NCBI RefSeq assembly: GCF_030848805.1
Contig: NC_092362.1
Span: 11,450,157 to 11,514,156, forward strand
Source: Temnothorax longispinosus
Taxonomy: Eukaryota > Arthropoda > Insecta > Hymenoptera > Formicidae
Direction: 5' to 3'
Length of the DNA stretch: 64,000 nucleotides
The position numbers and the translations under genes are program-made. The stretch's first letter is position 1; each line of letters opens with the position of its first letter. Positions 32,745-44,600 of this stretch are shown in pieces. The notes below the pieces were generated by a model. The model was not told the origin of the DNA. It was given only the letters and a program-made list of their open reading frames with translations, and did no database searches.

Positions 32745-33246
32745 CCAATGTTGATATACTACATAAAGAGAAGAACACCAGAAAACGTGAAATAGCCGAG
32801 ACATTTTTCATTAAAAAACAGACCGATACAATCAATCTTCAAAAAGACACGGATAACTTAAATCCTATATATGACAATGTTATCGCGATTGCTTGATTTG
32901 TTTCTCGTTCGACCAATGTTTATTTTCACAACCTTCTGATGTTCAATTTATTTTCCATTATTAAATCCCGTCCGTCTATTGTCAATCTTAGTCGCATGAA
33001 CATGCTCGCTTCGACAATACCTGCGCTACTTCCTACAACGGCAGGATGGTTTTAATTGTCGCATTTACACTGCATCGATTCAAGTCACTACCATCGACAT
33101 TCTACATCTTACACTTATGATTTTTTCGACAAAAATCTTCATAAGTTTAATGTGAGAGTGATTGTTCTTTGTTATTAGTAGGTATTACCTTGCTTTTAAC
33201 TTTGCTCCGTTAATTTTAAAATATGACTAATTGCTTTGTAGATTAC

Positions 33247-33284
33247 TTGATAAGGACCCGATCCAAGGGTCGAAACGTCGTAAC
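33247..33284 (+). ncRNA. Decayed hammerhead-ribozyme-like motif
   Basis: TTGATAAG, then a stem GACCC (33255-33259)/GGGTC (33267-33271), then GAAAC (33272-33276) followed by GTC. Hammerhead cores read CUGANGA-stem II-GAAA, and Penelope elements are known to carry such ribozymes in their ends. The first box has two changes from consensus, so cleavage is unlikely. Position at the 3' end of the Penelope remnant fits. Confidence 0.4.
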
Positions 33285-33377
33285 GTTTGTGTCAACTTTA
33301 TATAATAGCCAATTGAGTTGAAATAAAACCTCTTATTATTGTTAATCTATATTGACGGAATATTTTATCATTTTTGG

Positions 33378-34003
33378 TTTATTTCTATTTAATAAAATTA
33401 TTGTACTCCAAAATTGGCGTTACCTAACTCAACCCCTAGTGACATGTTTTTCAAAAAAATATATAAAATCTTTAAATTGCTCCAATTACATATGTATTAC
33501 CTCAAAAAATAACTTTTACACTTTTGAAAAATTAAACCCAAGTGGTACGTACCCTTGTATTCCCATGTAAAGATCTTTCTATTCCAACCCAAGTAGTAGC
33601 TTTAATTCTCCTTAAGAGAATAATATCATCAAATTGTGTTACCTTACTCAACCTAAGTGATATGTAAAAATGAATACAAAATTTAACATTTATTTAAAAG
33701 AAATAATAACTTGGGTTGAGTAAGGTAACACAATTTGATGATATTATTCTCTTAAGGAGAATTAAAGCTACTACTTGAGTTGGAATAGAAAGATCCTTAC
33801 ATGGAATATAAGAATACATACCATTTGGGTTTAATTTTTTAAAAGTACAAAAGTTATTTTTTTGAGGTAATACATATGTAATCGGCGCAATTTAAAAATT
33901 TTATATATTTTTTTTAAAAATACATATCACTTGGGTTGAGTTAGGTAACGCCAATTTTGTGATATAATAATTTTGTTAAAAAGAAATAAAGCTACCACTA
34001 CAT
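33378..34003. mobile_element. Palindromic element, about 626 bp
   Basis: Left arm (33378-33685) and right arm (33705-34003) are reverse complements apart from scattered changes: TTATTTCT...AAAATTGGCGTTACCTAACTC on one side, its complement on the other. The centre is near 33695. No ORF. AACC(C/T)AAGT(G/A)(A/G)TA words and TTACCT motifs recall the 1.5-kb palindrome in the Helentron-like element. Confidence 0.8.
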
Positions 34004-34342
34004 AGGTTGGATTTTTAGATTTACAACATACATTGCACGTGTACTTGGCGCATTTTTTTACCTTTTTTAAAAAAGGTAATATTATACAGATTTCCCAAAC
34101 GGGATTTAAAAACAGACGTGTTTCCCAAATAATTTCATGTTGATCAAAAAGAAAAAAATGTTTTTAAAATTACGTCTGCTAACTATACGCTCAATTAACT
34201 TTTATTAATTATAAATAAACTATTGTTTCCTAAACTATGAGAATATACTCCTAAATTTGCCCAAACAATTCTCAAACAATTGCAATAATAAAAAATAAGA
34301 TATATGAATTTTGTCTGCTAAGTATACGAAGATAGGTCGCTT
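34004..34342. other. Spacer with a Helentron-module fragment
   Basis: GTGTACTTGGCGCATTTTTT with a following TTTACC/GGTAATA pair at about 34038-34085 matches the ~105-bp modules at 15686-15965. The remainder is AT-rich with no gene. Confidence 0.5.
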
Positions 34343-35566
34343 TAGAGACCTTATAATCAGAGTCTAGTCGTACGGTAACAGACTTTTTGGTCCGTTTCTC
34401 GTCAAAAGCAGGAGAACAAATAGAGAAAGAGATATAAGAGAGAAAAAGAAAGCGATATGAATATATAGAGATCCTTAACCAGAGATCATATAAACCGTTA
34501 ACGATCTCTGATTGGCTCCGTTGTTTGGGGTCAAACCGGAAGTGTGAGAGAGAAAGATATATAAAGCTAACCAAGAAATCCTAGTCGACCTAGCCATAAG
34601 TGTTCGTCAAAACTAGAGCTCGGAATACCCGGATATCCAGAAATCCATCCGCTCGCCCGTTACCTGTTGTTTCTTTTTTCCATTAATGGATTCAGTTTGT
34701 ATTCATTCTTTTATTGTTAAAAATAAAATGATTAATATTTATTTATTATATTGAATCTAAATTGTTACTAATTAATCTCATAACATTTTTGATCTGCAGT
34801 TGAAAACTATATATAAACATTTTTCTACAAGTTTTAAAATAATATATTGAGGTTTTAATAGATTGAGAGATTCGAAAATTATATTCGAAAATTCAACGCA
34901 GGTATAAAAACCGTTTGAAACGGTTCAGAGGGACCAAGCGGCCGAGAAACAGCTGTATAGTAGAGGCTGGACAAGGTCATTTATGATAATAAAGATAATT
35001 ACACTTTTTAACGATAAAATTTTGGAAAAATGCAGGAAGATTTTAAAAATTCGTGTGACCTACAAGCTAAAGTATAATAAACTTATTTTACCCACAACTC
35101 CAGATAAAATCAATAGGTACCATGAAAATTGTTATAGAAATTTCACGGCTATTAAAAGAAAGTATGTTGACAATTATAGTGAATTGGTGAAATTACAGCA
35201 GTCTGGAAATACAATACCGGAGTCTGATCCGAGTAAGTACATAAATTCTTATATGACTTTTTCAATACATTGTTGATAAATAATAAAACTAATTTATTGT
35301 TTATTTTATGTAGCTAATAACGAATCGATTGCCTCATCTAATGTCGTTTTTCAGCAGATATCAACAAAATCGAATCTGAGAATGATATTGATTGCGAAAG
35401 CGAAGAAGATATGCAGTACGATGAATCCGATGCAAACAGTGAAATAGAATAACTCTACAATTTTTAATAGTATTTTTTTGTTAATAAAAAAATTATTCTA
35501 ATGTTAAACATATCTTTAAGCACTTATTATATATATAATATAGAAATTGTTATCTTATTGTCGACA

Positions 35567-35608
<42 letters not shown>

Positions 35609-36348
35609 AAAATAACATATCGTAGTAACGCATCGTACGGAACTAACTCGTTAAGCGCAATCGAAACCGCGCTCTTCATTACAATCTGCCTCGATGTTGT
35701 CTTCAGTTTTGTCTGCCATTTAGCACATAGCTTCGTTAACAGTTTAGTAATTATTACCAATAATTTTTAATCATGTACCTTATCATTTTTTTTTTCACAA
35801 AAGTTAACGCCGCTTTGTTGCAGTCTGCCGGCCCTTTCTCTTCCACGAAATCGTCTGCCAATAATTTTCCGCGTTTCGTAGCAACAAATACTTAACATTC
35901 CTATAATTTTTATCTCTGAGTTTTATCATTTTTTTCCTTGTAAAATTTGTCATTTTTGACCGTCCACCCCCGCCTTAATTTTCCTAAGCGCGCAGGCAGA
36001 CTGGTCACTCAGTGTTCGGGAGTGCTAATGGAACCTCTCTAGCTATAAATATTTCATGTACCTTATACCTTGCATTTTTATGTAACCAGCTCTTAGACTA
36101 ATATACAATGGGTAACGGGCAAGCAGGCGGGTCCGGTTCTTTTTCTGAGCTCTAATATTTATTTAACAGTCAAAATAAACCGCCATCAAAAACGTCATAT
36201 CCGATTTGACCCCACAACGGCACATTGTCCGATCTCTGATTAAGGATTTCTATGAATGTATATCGCTTTCTCTTTCTCTCTTATATCCTTTTCTCGCAGG
36301 ATTTTGAAAAAATCCCCTTATGGCCAGACTCTGATTATAAGGTCTCTA
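34343..36348. mobile_element. Element with TAGAGACCTTATAATCAGAG ends
   Basis: TAGAGACCTTATAATCAGAG starting at 34343 is mirrored by CTCTGATTATAAGGTCTCTA ending at 36348; the next 250 bp of each side also pair in patches (AGAGATATAAGAGAG, GAGATCG/GATCTCTGATT, GGGTCAAA/TTTGACCCC, CGGGTAACG-like). The interior holds a two-exon gene remnant and an AT microsatellite (about 35568-35604). No transposase core is recognised; superfamily open. Confidence 0.65.
34983..35452 (+). pseudogene. Two-exon ORF with cysteine/histidine motif and acidic tail
   Basis: Exon 34983-35232 encodes RKILKIRVTYKLKYN and DKINRYHENCYRNFTAIKR, a Y-H-x2-C-Y-R-x-F-T motif that I recall from repetitive insect proteins near a zinc-binding N-terminal module. 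An intron (35233-35354, GTAAGT...TTTCAG, 122 bp) joins in frame to an exon (35355-35452) encoding DINKIESENDIDCESEEDM... and ending NSEIE-stop. Both splice sites are strong and the spliced frame is exact, so this was a real gene, probably of the element itself. The catalytic part is missing. Confidence 0.45.
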
Positions 36349-36358
36349 GGTCGCTTAG

Positions 36359-36505
36359 GGCCAGTCTACAATGGGTGTTGTAAGTGAGTCGTAAGAATTG
36401 ACCAATCACAGTCCATTATTCTCCTTGCGGTCGAAGAATAATGAACTGTGATTGGCCAATTTTTACGACTTACGACTTACAACACCCATTGTAGACCGGG
36501 CCTTA
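36359..36505. mobile_element. Palindromic MITE with CCAAT core, no. 1
   Basis: GGGCCAGTCTACAATGGGTG is paired with CACCCATTGTAGACCGGGCC at the other end, with further pairing through ACTTACGACT and GACCAATCACAG/CTGTGATTGGCC to a ~30-bp loop. TTA borders both ends (3-bp duplication likely). Non-coding. Confidence 0.8.
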
Positions 36506-36506
36506 G

Positions 36507-36638
36507 GCCGGTTCTACGATCAGTCGTATGTCGGAACGTAACCGATGGTCCAATGAGGAAAATTCGTTTTCGAAAAGAAAATTCTCTTATTGGACCATCG
36601 GCTGCTTTCCGACTACGACATATGACTAATTGTAGTAG
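36507..36638. mobile_element. Palindromic MITE with CCAAT core, no. 2
   Basis: Directly abuts the previous element. GGCCGGTTCTACGATCAGTC pairs with the AATTGTAGTAGCC end, then TATGTCG/CGACATA, and GATGGTCCAATGAG/CTCTTATTGGACCATC near a short loop. Non-coding. Confidence 0.75.
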
Positions 36639-36975
36639 CCACTAGAGTCATTGCGGTTGATGTTCGCGCGGTCACAAGAGACGCCGCGTCGGAGGCCGGG
36701 GGGAACATCTGTCTGTCTCGCTCTATCCCACTCACAATCTCAAACAGGATTCGCGCGCTGGCCACGGTCGTGAACGGACGTGTGCGGTTTCTCAGCTCGG
36801 CTGTAATTTCGTCGTAGTGAGTCTTTTATCGCGGTGTGAGTGCCTCCCGCGTGTGACGGTTAATTTCTCGCCGTCCCTTATCGTGCGCTGCTGACGAATA
36901 TTCGTCAGCACTCTCTATTAGTCTTACGCGCGTGAATCTAAGGAATCGAATTATCGTGCACGGTAACAGCATAAC

Positions 36976-39063
36976 ATGCAAGAGGCCATGGCCTCTTGCG
37001 TTAATAAGGGGGGAGGGAATCCGTTGCTGCCTCCCCGTACTTCCTCGCCTTACGATCGTGATTCATCCAATCATGATTATCACCGTTCTCGCAATCATCC
37101 AACTTCGCGTACTCGCTTGCGTTCTACGTCGGGTTCGTCGCGCTCGCGATCGAGATCGCGCTCAGTTTCGCGCTCGCGTTCGCACGCCGCCATTAATGCC
37201 TCTATCCCCCTCCTTATCCATGAGAATTTCGAAGCGACAATAGTTCCGTAATAATAACCGACGGCATGGATGTCGATATCTCGCTCTCGGATTCATCCAA
37301 TAGTTTAGACCTCGTCCCACCGACGATTTCGTCAGATATGAATCTAACTGCCCGAGATTGTGACGATAGCATAACCTCTGTGTCTACTGCGCAGTCCACT
37401 TCCGGTCAAATGCCGAATGATTCTTCCGCCGATGTAAAAAAAAAAACGAGCGACAAACGACACTCACGACACCCGTGCAAGTAAGAATAGCAGATCCTCA
37501 TCAAAAGGTAACAGCAAAAACAGTGCTTCAGACAATAAATCGAATTCGAGCTCGGCCTCGCTCACGGCGGCTCGTAAGGTGATTAACTCTCGCTAAGCGT
37601 CAACCGACCCAAAATCATACATCGTTTACATACGCGCAATTGATAACGATCCGGATTTGGAATCCGATACCCCCAAGTCTATGAATACGCATCCTCTCTT
37701 AATCGGTTGCATCGTGATGCAAATTGTCAAAACCGGATTATTAAAGATTAAGAAAGTCAGTAAAGGCCACGTTCAGGCCATCTTCACGAATGCCGCGGCT
37801 GCCAATAGGCTCATCGACGATCAATCGTTGGTCAAATATAACCTCAAAGCGTTTATCCCCTCAGAAACGTCCGAACCGGTATTATAAGAGATATCCCCCA
37901 ATCAATCTCGATCGAGGACTTGCTCGGCGAAATTGAATCTAATCCTAAAGTCATTGAAGCTCATAGACTTAACCGCCGTGTCAAAGACGGCAATTCTTTT
38001 AAATATGAACCCTCACGCACGGTCTGCGTCAAGTTTGCCGGTCATATCCTCCCGGGATCGGTCGCTATATTTAAGATAAGACATTCGGTCTTTCCATTCG
38101 TTCCCAAGGTAAAAATTTACTTCACCTGCTACCGGGCAGGTCATATTGGTAAGTCCTGCAAGAGCAACCCTAGATGTATCTTTTGTGGAAAGGATAAACA
38201 CGATTCCGACATAGAATGTCCCGATAAACCTGCACAAAATAAATGCATAAATTGCGGCGGGCCTCACCTGCCAAATCATTTGAATGCCTCATAATTGTCC
38301 AACTCAAAAAGGCATATGCTCTTGCCGCCGCTAAAAACTTGCCTTTTTTTTAAGCAAAAAAAAAAGATTAACGATGCTTCCAAATTTTTCGATAACAGTT
38401 CAGATTCAAGATTTGATTTTGTCAACTTTCCTAGCCTCCCTTCTCCCAAACGCAACTCAAACTCCTCCCTTTCCTTCCCATATTCCTCCCCCCCTGTCGC
38501 CCTCCTTCTCCTCTTACAACAGTTTCTCAGCGCTGCAAAACCTCCAAGACGGCAGCAGTCCCGCCTCCTATTCTAGTGCGCTATCAAAACCCCGCAGCTC
38601 GACTTCCTAATCAAGTTCCCCCTCCTCCTTGCGACGCGTTAGTTTCTCGCCCAATCTTCCTAATAACTCCAAAAACCGTAACAGGTCAAGCTTTTCTTTC
38701 CCTCTTATACACCGGAACGAGTTCTTTCTGAACGGCAGATCCAATGTAGAAGATCCTAACTCACCCCCAGTTCCGGATAAGGAACTTATTGCTCCCGAAA
38801 TACCCTCCGATAACACCATTCACACCTCTAACCCAGACACGTCTTCCCCAGAAACACTCTCTCCTTCGTACAACCAACAGGAAATGTTCTGTCATCTATC
38901 TAACATCATAAATGAACTTAGTTATGCGCTGACTTATCTCAGTCCCTTTTTTATGAATCTCCCTACAGGAGGATCTTACGGCTTGTCCTCTTCCTCCTTC
39001 CCTGATTCTGCTTCCTCCCCCCCTATTGATGAGAGTTCTACCAATAATCTTTGCGGGCAATAA
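36976..39063 (+). pseudogene. ORF1 (Gag-like) of the decayed non-LTR element
   Basis: First frame (36976-37251) has a Ser/Arg-rich tract (SSRSRSRSRSVSRSRS). Later frames encode a region like an ORF1 RNA-binding fold (KISKGHVQAIFTNAAAANR-type around 37740-37810, then YEPSRTVCVKFAGHILP) and zinc knuckles CYRAGHIGKSC, CIFCGKDKHDSDIEC and CINCGGPHLPNH at about 38125-38280. A proline/serine-rich C-terminal part follows to 39063. At least five frame breaks. Role: nucleic-acid binding for the retrotransposon particle. Confidence 0.7.
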
Positions 39064-42000
39064 AATTACTTCCAATCAGCCTCTTGCAGGTCCTACCAAT
39101 ATATTGCAATGGATATGCAGAGGCATGGGTAATAAGTTACCCGAGATTAGGGTTATAGCTCACAAATACGACATAATTTGTTTTCAGGAATCTCTATTAG
39201 TTACTGGCAAACCCTTTGATCTGAAGGATTTTAATGTGATTAGGCTTGATGCGGACGCGGCTGGCTCCAGAGGAGTCTGCACCTTCCTTAGAAACTGTTA
39301 TGCACATTCTCTTTGCGATTTGACGGATCTCGCTGATCCCTCGGTAGAATTAGTTGCGATCACTGTGCCCTTCTTAAATCAGGAACTGTTTGTATGTGTG
39401 CTGACATACTGGACAAGATACCCCGGTTTCCTTTTTCAATAAGCTCTTCAATTACGCCCAACAGTACAAATTTGTCATCTTTATGGGTGACTGGCTGGAT
39501 AAGAGAACGGACACAATCGGGCGAAACTATTGCGACCGCCATCGCTGATTACAACCTGGCTATTCTCAACGACGGAACCCCTACTTATTATAACCTTTCT
39601 AGTAACATCAACTCGGTTATCGATCTGTCGATCGTTTCCGCCAACCTGGCTGCCATCTGCATTTACGATCACGAGCAAAATAGAGATTTGGGAGGCAGTG
39701 ACCACCTTCCCATTATCATTCGTATAAACAGTCCGATCACCCGTAAACTTAAATTTGCCCATAAACTTAAATTTAATAAGGATTCACTTGCGGATCTATC
39801 CTTGCTTCTGAATAAGGAAAGACAGAGTGTGGAGGATGTTGATGTTAGCGATGCACCAAAAGCATACTTTCAACTGATATCCATTATCAAGACTTGCATT
39901 GCGTCCGCTCTCCAAGAGAAGAACATATCTACTTTCAGCTTCTCAGCTAAATGCAAGAAATTCCCGGCTCCATGGTGGAATGACGCGTGCAAGACGGCAA
40001 TTAACGACCGCAAAATCGCCGCAAAAAATTTCAAGAAGCGTTACTCACTAGAAAACCTGTTGAAATATCAACGTTTTGTCGCCGTTGCAAGACGCATACT
40101 TAAACGTGAAAAAACCCGCTGATGGAAAGACCTCTGTGCCACATTTAATGCCAAAACCCCCATCCAACAAGTATGGAGATTCGTCAAGTCTTTTAAAAAT
40201 CAGAACCAAGCTACTCGTCCCAACTGTGATATTGTCGAGGAGGAGAGACTGACTCAAGCTGCGATGGCAAAGCTATGTCCGCCCTCATGTTCGCCCAGGG
40301 ATCCTTCGCTGGAGGAAATGCTTGAAGAGGATTCCGACAACGCAGAACAAATCGCCGCCTGGCTGGACGACCCGATCACAAGTGAGGAAATCCATACAGC
40401 TCTAAAATCTGCTAAAAAGAAGTCAGCGCCTGGTCTAGATCAACTGGACTATAAATATCCTTGCATCATTCCCTGAGTTCCTTTGGGAAAAGTTTCATGC
40501 TGTTTTCAACGGCCTTCTCTGCAGTGGATCCTTTCCGGTAGAATGGTACACGTCGCTCTTAATATTTATACCTAAGCCTGGCGGCAAAGAAGTAAGGCCA
40601 ATCTCGTTCATTTCCTGCATCCCTAAAATTCTGGAAAAGTGCCTCTATAACCGATTAAGGTGGCACCTCGAGCACAATGACCTGCTCTCTGATGCTCAGC
40701 TTGGATTCAGGAACGCTAGATCATGTTTGGATAGTGTCATAGCCTTAACTAATGACATCAAGGCGGGCTTCCTTAAAGGAGCTTACACGGCGGTTGCATT
40801 TCTGGACATCGACAGCGCTTTCGACAATGTTCTTCCTCATATACTGATCCGGGATCTTTATAATAAAGGAGTTCCAGCTCGCTTCCGCAAGTTCACTCTC
40901 AACCTAATTGGGAATAGGACAATCTTTTACGTCCAGAACGGCGTCAAGTCCGATCCTTTTCACGCAAGAAAGGGAACATCCCAGGGATCGATTCTGAGCC
41001 CGACGCTCTTTAACGTCTATCTCGGAGACATCGTTCGGTTGATCAACCCTAACTGCAAAATATTATTGTATGCCGATGACATTGTTATCTACTCAACCGA
41101 TAAAAATCTCGACAAGGCCATACAAGCCATTAACGAGTCAATACAGAAAATCTCAGCCTTCCTCTCAAGCAAAGGACTTTCGCTCTCGTCGGCCAAGTCT
41201 CAAGCAATAATATTCTCACGTAAAAGGACCTTGCCTCTTCCTGACATTGTTATCAACGGTGATTTGAATCAACTATAGTAAAGTAGTAAAATTTTTGGGC
41301 ATATTCATCGACTCCAAAGCGCATTTCACTCATGTCATAACCAAATGCAGAAAAGCTCTCAACATTATGTCTGCTCTGGCCGGGGTTTGGTAAGGAGCCC
41401 ATCCCTAACATCTTATGATGTTATACAAAGGCATCATTAGGAGCAATATAGATTACGGTTGTCAAGTCTTTCAATTGTCTGGTAACCTGACCATTTTTTA
41501 AAAACTCCGAAGAATACAATATAAGGCTATTCGCATTGCTTACAGTTACCGGCAATCCACGCCGATAAATGTCTTATTAAATGAGGCCAAGGAGCCTTCT
41601 CTGCACTACAGATTTAATTACCTGACTGCTAAACTGGTCCTCAAGAATATTGCGCAGGAGTTTAGTCCGGTTACCATCGGTTTGGACGAGCTGATCCCGC
41701 TCACCAGATCTCCTCGCAACTGTGAGAAGGCTTGCAAGATCATCCCCTCGTTCAGGTACTTCCATGCCATCATCGGCAAGACGAGCAAAGTTCATCAAAC
41801 CGTATCTTTGCCGGTATTCAGCCACAGTTTCCTATCACTGATCCACAATATTCAGTACACACCTTTACTTTTTCATCCGGACATACAAAATGTGAATTCT
41901 CTCTTCCTAGAGTGTACGAAAGATTTAAGGAAGGACGCTATCACGTTTTACACGGACGGCTCTAAGTTCATTCGGGATTCGTCAGCGCAGGTATATATTC

Positions 42001-42516
42001 GCCAGAATTAAAGATCCAGGTCATGCACAAACTGCCAATGGAGACCACCATTTTCTCTGCTGAGGCTTGGGCCTCCTTCAGGCGCTCATCATTATCTGGC
42101 AGCAAGACTTCGAAAAGGTTGTAATCTTTTAGGACTCCAAAAGCGTGTTGGAGAACGTTTGCTCGAACGCGGCAAACCAGCAGAATTACATTGTCCCTTG
42201 AGTTAAGGAGAAAGCATATCAACTTTCGACCAAAGGCACCAACCTTCGTCTAATTTGGATCCCAGCCCACCGGGGTATTTCTGGTAACTAAATCACAGAC
42301 AAAACTGCTAAAACCGCCTCGAGAAGAGGCTATGTTCCTGATTTTAAAATTCCGCACTCTGATTTCTATTCAGTTGCTAGGGAAACCCTCCGTAAACGGG
42401 TTAGCGAGTATTTACGCTGTTGCGGTTCTTTCAAAGGCATCTATTTTTATAACAATTTTCATACAGGTAAAGACCGTCCTTGGTTTCATAAAAAACCATT
42501 TAAGCATAAAGAAATA

Positions 42517-42865
42517 ATCTTAATTAAAAATATAAGTAGAAAGGGCTATAAGGGTCACAACGCGGATCCAGGTGCGTTTAAATATAAATGTGATTTATTC
42601 TTCGATTTACAAAAATCCAAACGTTTCGGCTCCTGTCCGAGCCATCCTCAGTGGTATAATATTAACATCAAAAATATATATTCTCCTTTAACATGGTGAG
42701 TTTACTGTTTCAATTTGACAGAAACTTCGTAAGACTAAAAGGTCCAAATCAGTTAGTCTGGAGAAAAAATACATTGCAGTCAAACCGAATAATAAGAAAA
42801 TAAGGCAAAGAGAATGATCTGTGCAGAGCGATCTGTAAGACGAGATCCCATCGACACGACGCACA
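42517..42865 (-). mobile_element. Penelope-like terminal fragment inside ORF2
   Basis: Non-LTR homology stops after FYNNFHTGKDRPWFHKK and resumes near RLRSGHYNLN, leaving about 350 bp of foreign DNA. On the minus strand it carries a hammerhead-like motif (next entry) and AT-rich flanks. Terminal position and motif suggest a Penelope-like repeat; boundaries are approximate. Confidence 0.45.
42619..42652 (-). ncRNA. Hammerhead-ribozyme-like motif
   Basis: Minus strand: CTGAGGA (matches CUGANGA), a T, then GGCTC-GGACAG-GAGCC forming a 5-bp stem with loop, then GAAAC. Both core boxes are intact, with one extra T before stem II. This is the compact form described for Penelope-like elements. Stem III and the cleavage-site context would need to be folded. 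Confidence 0.5.
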
Positions 42866-43155
42866 ACGAATCTCAATTAATAGACTGCGCAGTGGTCACT
42901 ACAACCTAAATCACAGCCTAGCTAGGAAAAATATAATAGATTCCGGTGTATGCCCTTGTGGCAATCTCAAACAAGATATGAATCACGTCATTTTTAATTG
43001 CTCTCTGTACTCCGATAAAGCCTCGCGCTTAGTCAGATATATGGAGGAATCTATTCCTCACTCTAGTGACATTCTTCCTTTCTTATGTAATCCTACTCAT
43101 CATTTCATTCGCCTCCTTCTTGCTGTTTGTAAGTCTATGGACCTTTAGCCTTAAG

Positions 43156-43300
43156 CGGGGAGCATACACTTCTGCACAACGCATAATGCGTAAGCATAAG
43201 AAAATTGATTGGTCCATACACATGTGCATAAAAAAATAGACCAATCAATTTTTTTATGCTTACGCATTATGCGTTGTGCAAAAGTGTGTGCTCCCCGCTT
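43156..43300. mobile_element. Palindromic MITE with CCAAT core, no. 3
   Basis: GCGGGGAGCATACACTTCTG ... GTGTGTGCTCCCCGC with long pairing through GCACAACGCATAATGCG and GATTGGTC/GACCAATC to a ~20-bp loop. Bordered by TTAA on the left (43152-43155) and TTTAA on the right. Sits between the ORF2 stop and the 3' region of the non-LTR element. Confidence 0.8.
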
Positions 43301-43546
43301 TAACCTCCTTCCCGCGCAGGGAGTGAGGGCCGTAACGCTACGTTCGTGCCGGACTTGCGTGTCGTCGCGCGCGGTGGCCGCCGTCCGGTTTACTTTCTTG
43401 AAGCTGCGCCGTCCGTGGCCCGCGACATTGACTAGATAAACCGCCTGCGGTTTCTACGACAAGTGGTTCGCCCTGGCCATCTTTGGAGCTGTACAGCTCG
43501 AAGGCCATAAAAAGAAGAAGAAGAAGACGATCTAAAACAACTATCT

Positions 43547-44513
43547 CCGCCCAGCAAACGCAAAAGGATTAAAAGATATTGAAATTTTTTAATACTTTTG
43601 AATCCCTTTTTTGGCGGAATTAGATGAAATTAGATGGGATTCGAAATGAGATGGTCCAATCCCATGGAATCCAAAAAAGAAAAATTTCAATTCCATCCAA
43701 TCCTATGGAATCCGTAAAGGTTACGGAATTGCATGGCATTAGATGGTTTAGAAAACGTCTCGCGCCTCCGTTGGGCGACCAAGCGCCGTTGTTCGTCGGT
43801 GAGCTTTTGTGTATGCCTAAGGGCATTACACGCAGTACTGCCGACGGGCAATTAGCCCGAAAATGAGATTTGTAAGATCTGTCAGGCACCGTAGGGGGTC
43901 CCTTTACATAGCGGTCGAGACGAAACTTTGAACTCGAGAAGATGCCCCGGCGATGCGACGCCTAGCGGCGTCGACGCGAACTGCCGGTAATGCAGATACC
44001 GCGCGGGCGTGTACTATTGGTGGCGCGTACCGCCACAGAATTTAACACAGAAACTTTTCAATCCCTATCCTGGCATTCAATGGTATTCATTTTATTGTCA
44101 GAATAGACGGAATTCAATGGAATTCAATACGGAAATTTTTAATTCCTAGTTTGGCATTCAATGGTATTCATTTCGTTAATGGAATCAATGGTATTCAATG
44201 GAATTCATCACGAAACTTTCCAATCCCTAACCTGTCATTCAGTGGTATTCATTTCGTTAACGGAATCAATGGTATTCAATGGAATTCATCACGAAACTTT
44301 CCAATCCCTAACCTGGCATTCAGTGGTATAATATTTTTGTGTCGGAATTGGATGGGATTCAAAAAAGACAAATTTTTTCCAAAATAAGGAATTCCATAAT
44401 ATTGAAACTATTTCAATCCCTTTTTTGGACAGAATGGAATTCGGAAAGTCCTTAATTGAATTCCTGGCAATCCCGTTTTAATTCTTTTCAATCTTTTTTC
44501 GTTTGCTGGGCGG
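43547..44513. mobile_element. Element with CCGCCCAGCAAACG ends and minisatellite body
   Basis: CCGCCCAGCAAACGCAAAAG at 43547 is mirrored by TTTTTTCGTTTGCTGGGCGG ending at 44513. The interior is built from words such as GGAATTCAATGGAATTC, with a clear ~91-bp tandem repeat at about 44145-44335 (ACGAAACTTTCCAATCCCTAACCTG recurring). A short open frame across the repeat is a by-product. No transposase. Inserted just past the tail of the decayed non-LTR element. Confidence 0.7.
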
Positions 44514-44600
44514 TTTTCAGGTTATGTTCATCTGCGGACATCGACGATAGCGACGAGTAGTGGCTATGTTAGAAATTAAATGCATCTTCCGCAAGCGACT

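Larger units (their letters stand above)
31780..33345 (+). pseudogene. Penelope-like retroelement, 3' half
   Basis: Broken frames encode the Penelope RT core: FSFNGQVYEQICGSSM and SPLSAILADIVMDDLE, then RNVDDIFAIH (the Y/R-VDD box with Asn for Tyr). The frame at 31997-32182 has HPRLKFTHEIENNGSLPFLG and NWYRKPTFPGRY. Next come RSNVDIVKK and a GIY-YIG endonuclease (next entry), and a C-terminus ending IYDNVIAIA near 32895. The 3' untranslated part ends near 33345. The N-terminal half is missing. The start is placed where copia homology ends. Confidence 0.85.
39026..43147 (+). pseudogene. ORF2 (endonuclease-RT-RNase H) of the decayed non-LTR element
   Basis: Endonuclease: ILQWICRGMGNKLPEI, DIICFQES, later GGSDHLPIII (39,690s). 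RT: SAPGLDQLDYKY, RPISFISCIPKILEKCL, AQLGFRNARSC, AFLDIDSAFDNV, GTSQGSILSPTLFNVY and YADDIVIYS (about 41069-41095). An RNase H relic, FYTDGSKFIRDSSAQVY, is near 41947. The C-terminus has GHYNLNHSLARKN and CPCGNLKQDMNHVIFNC up to 43147. Frames break repeatedly (e.g. near 40122, 40476, 41278), so it is dead. Target-primed reverse transcription is the family's mechanism. Confidence 0.85.
36640..43531 (+). mobile_element. Decayed non-LTR retrotransposon with RNase H (I/LOA/R1-like)
   Basis: GC-rich 5' region (36640-36970), an ORF1 with zinc knuckles, an ORF2 with endonuclease, RT, RNase H remnant and a C-terminal zinc motif, a GC-rich 3' region and an AAG-repeat tail (about 43508-43527). Many stops and frameshifts. 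Interrupted by a piece of Penelope-like terminal repeat (about 42517-42865) and by a CCAAT MITE (43156-43300). Related in domain order to the element at 52788 but clearly a different family. Confidence 0.85.

Noticed and set aside
36976..37251. SR-rich ORF considered as a host splicing factor
   Set aside because: Lies at the expected place for the ORF1 start of the non-LTR element and is followed by its zinc knuckles.
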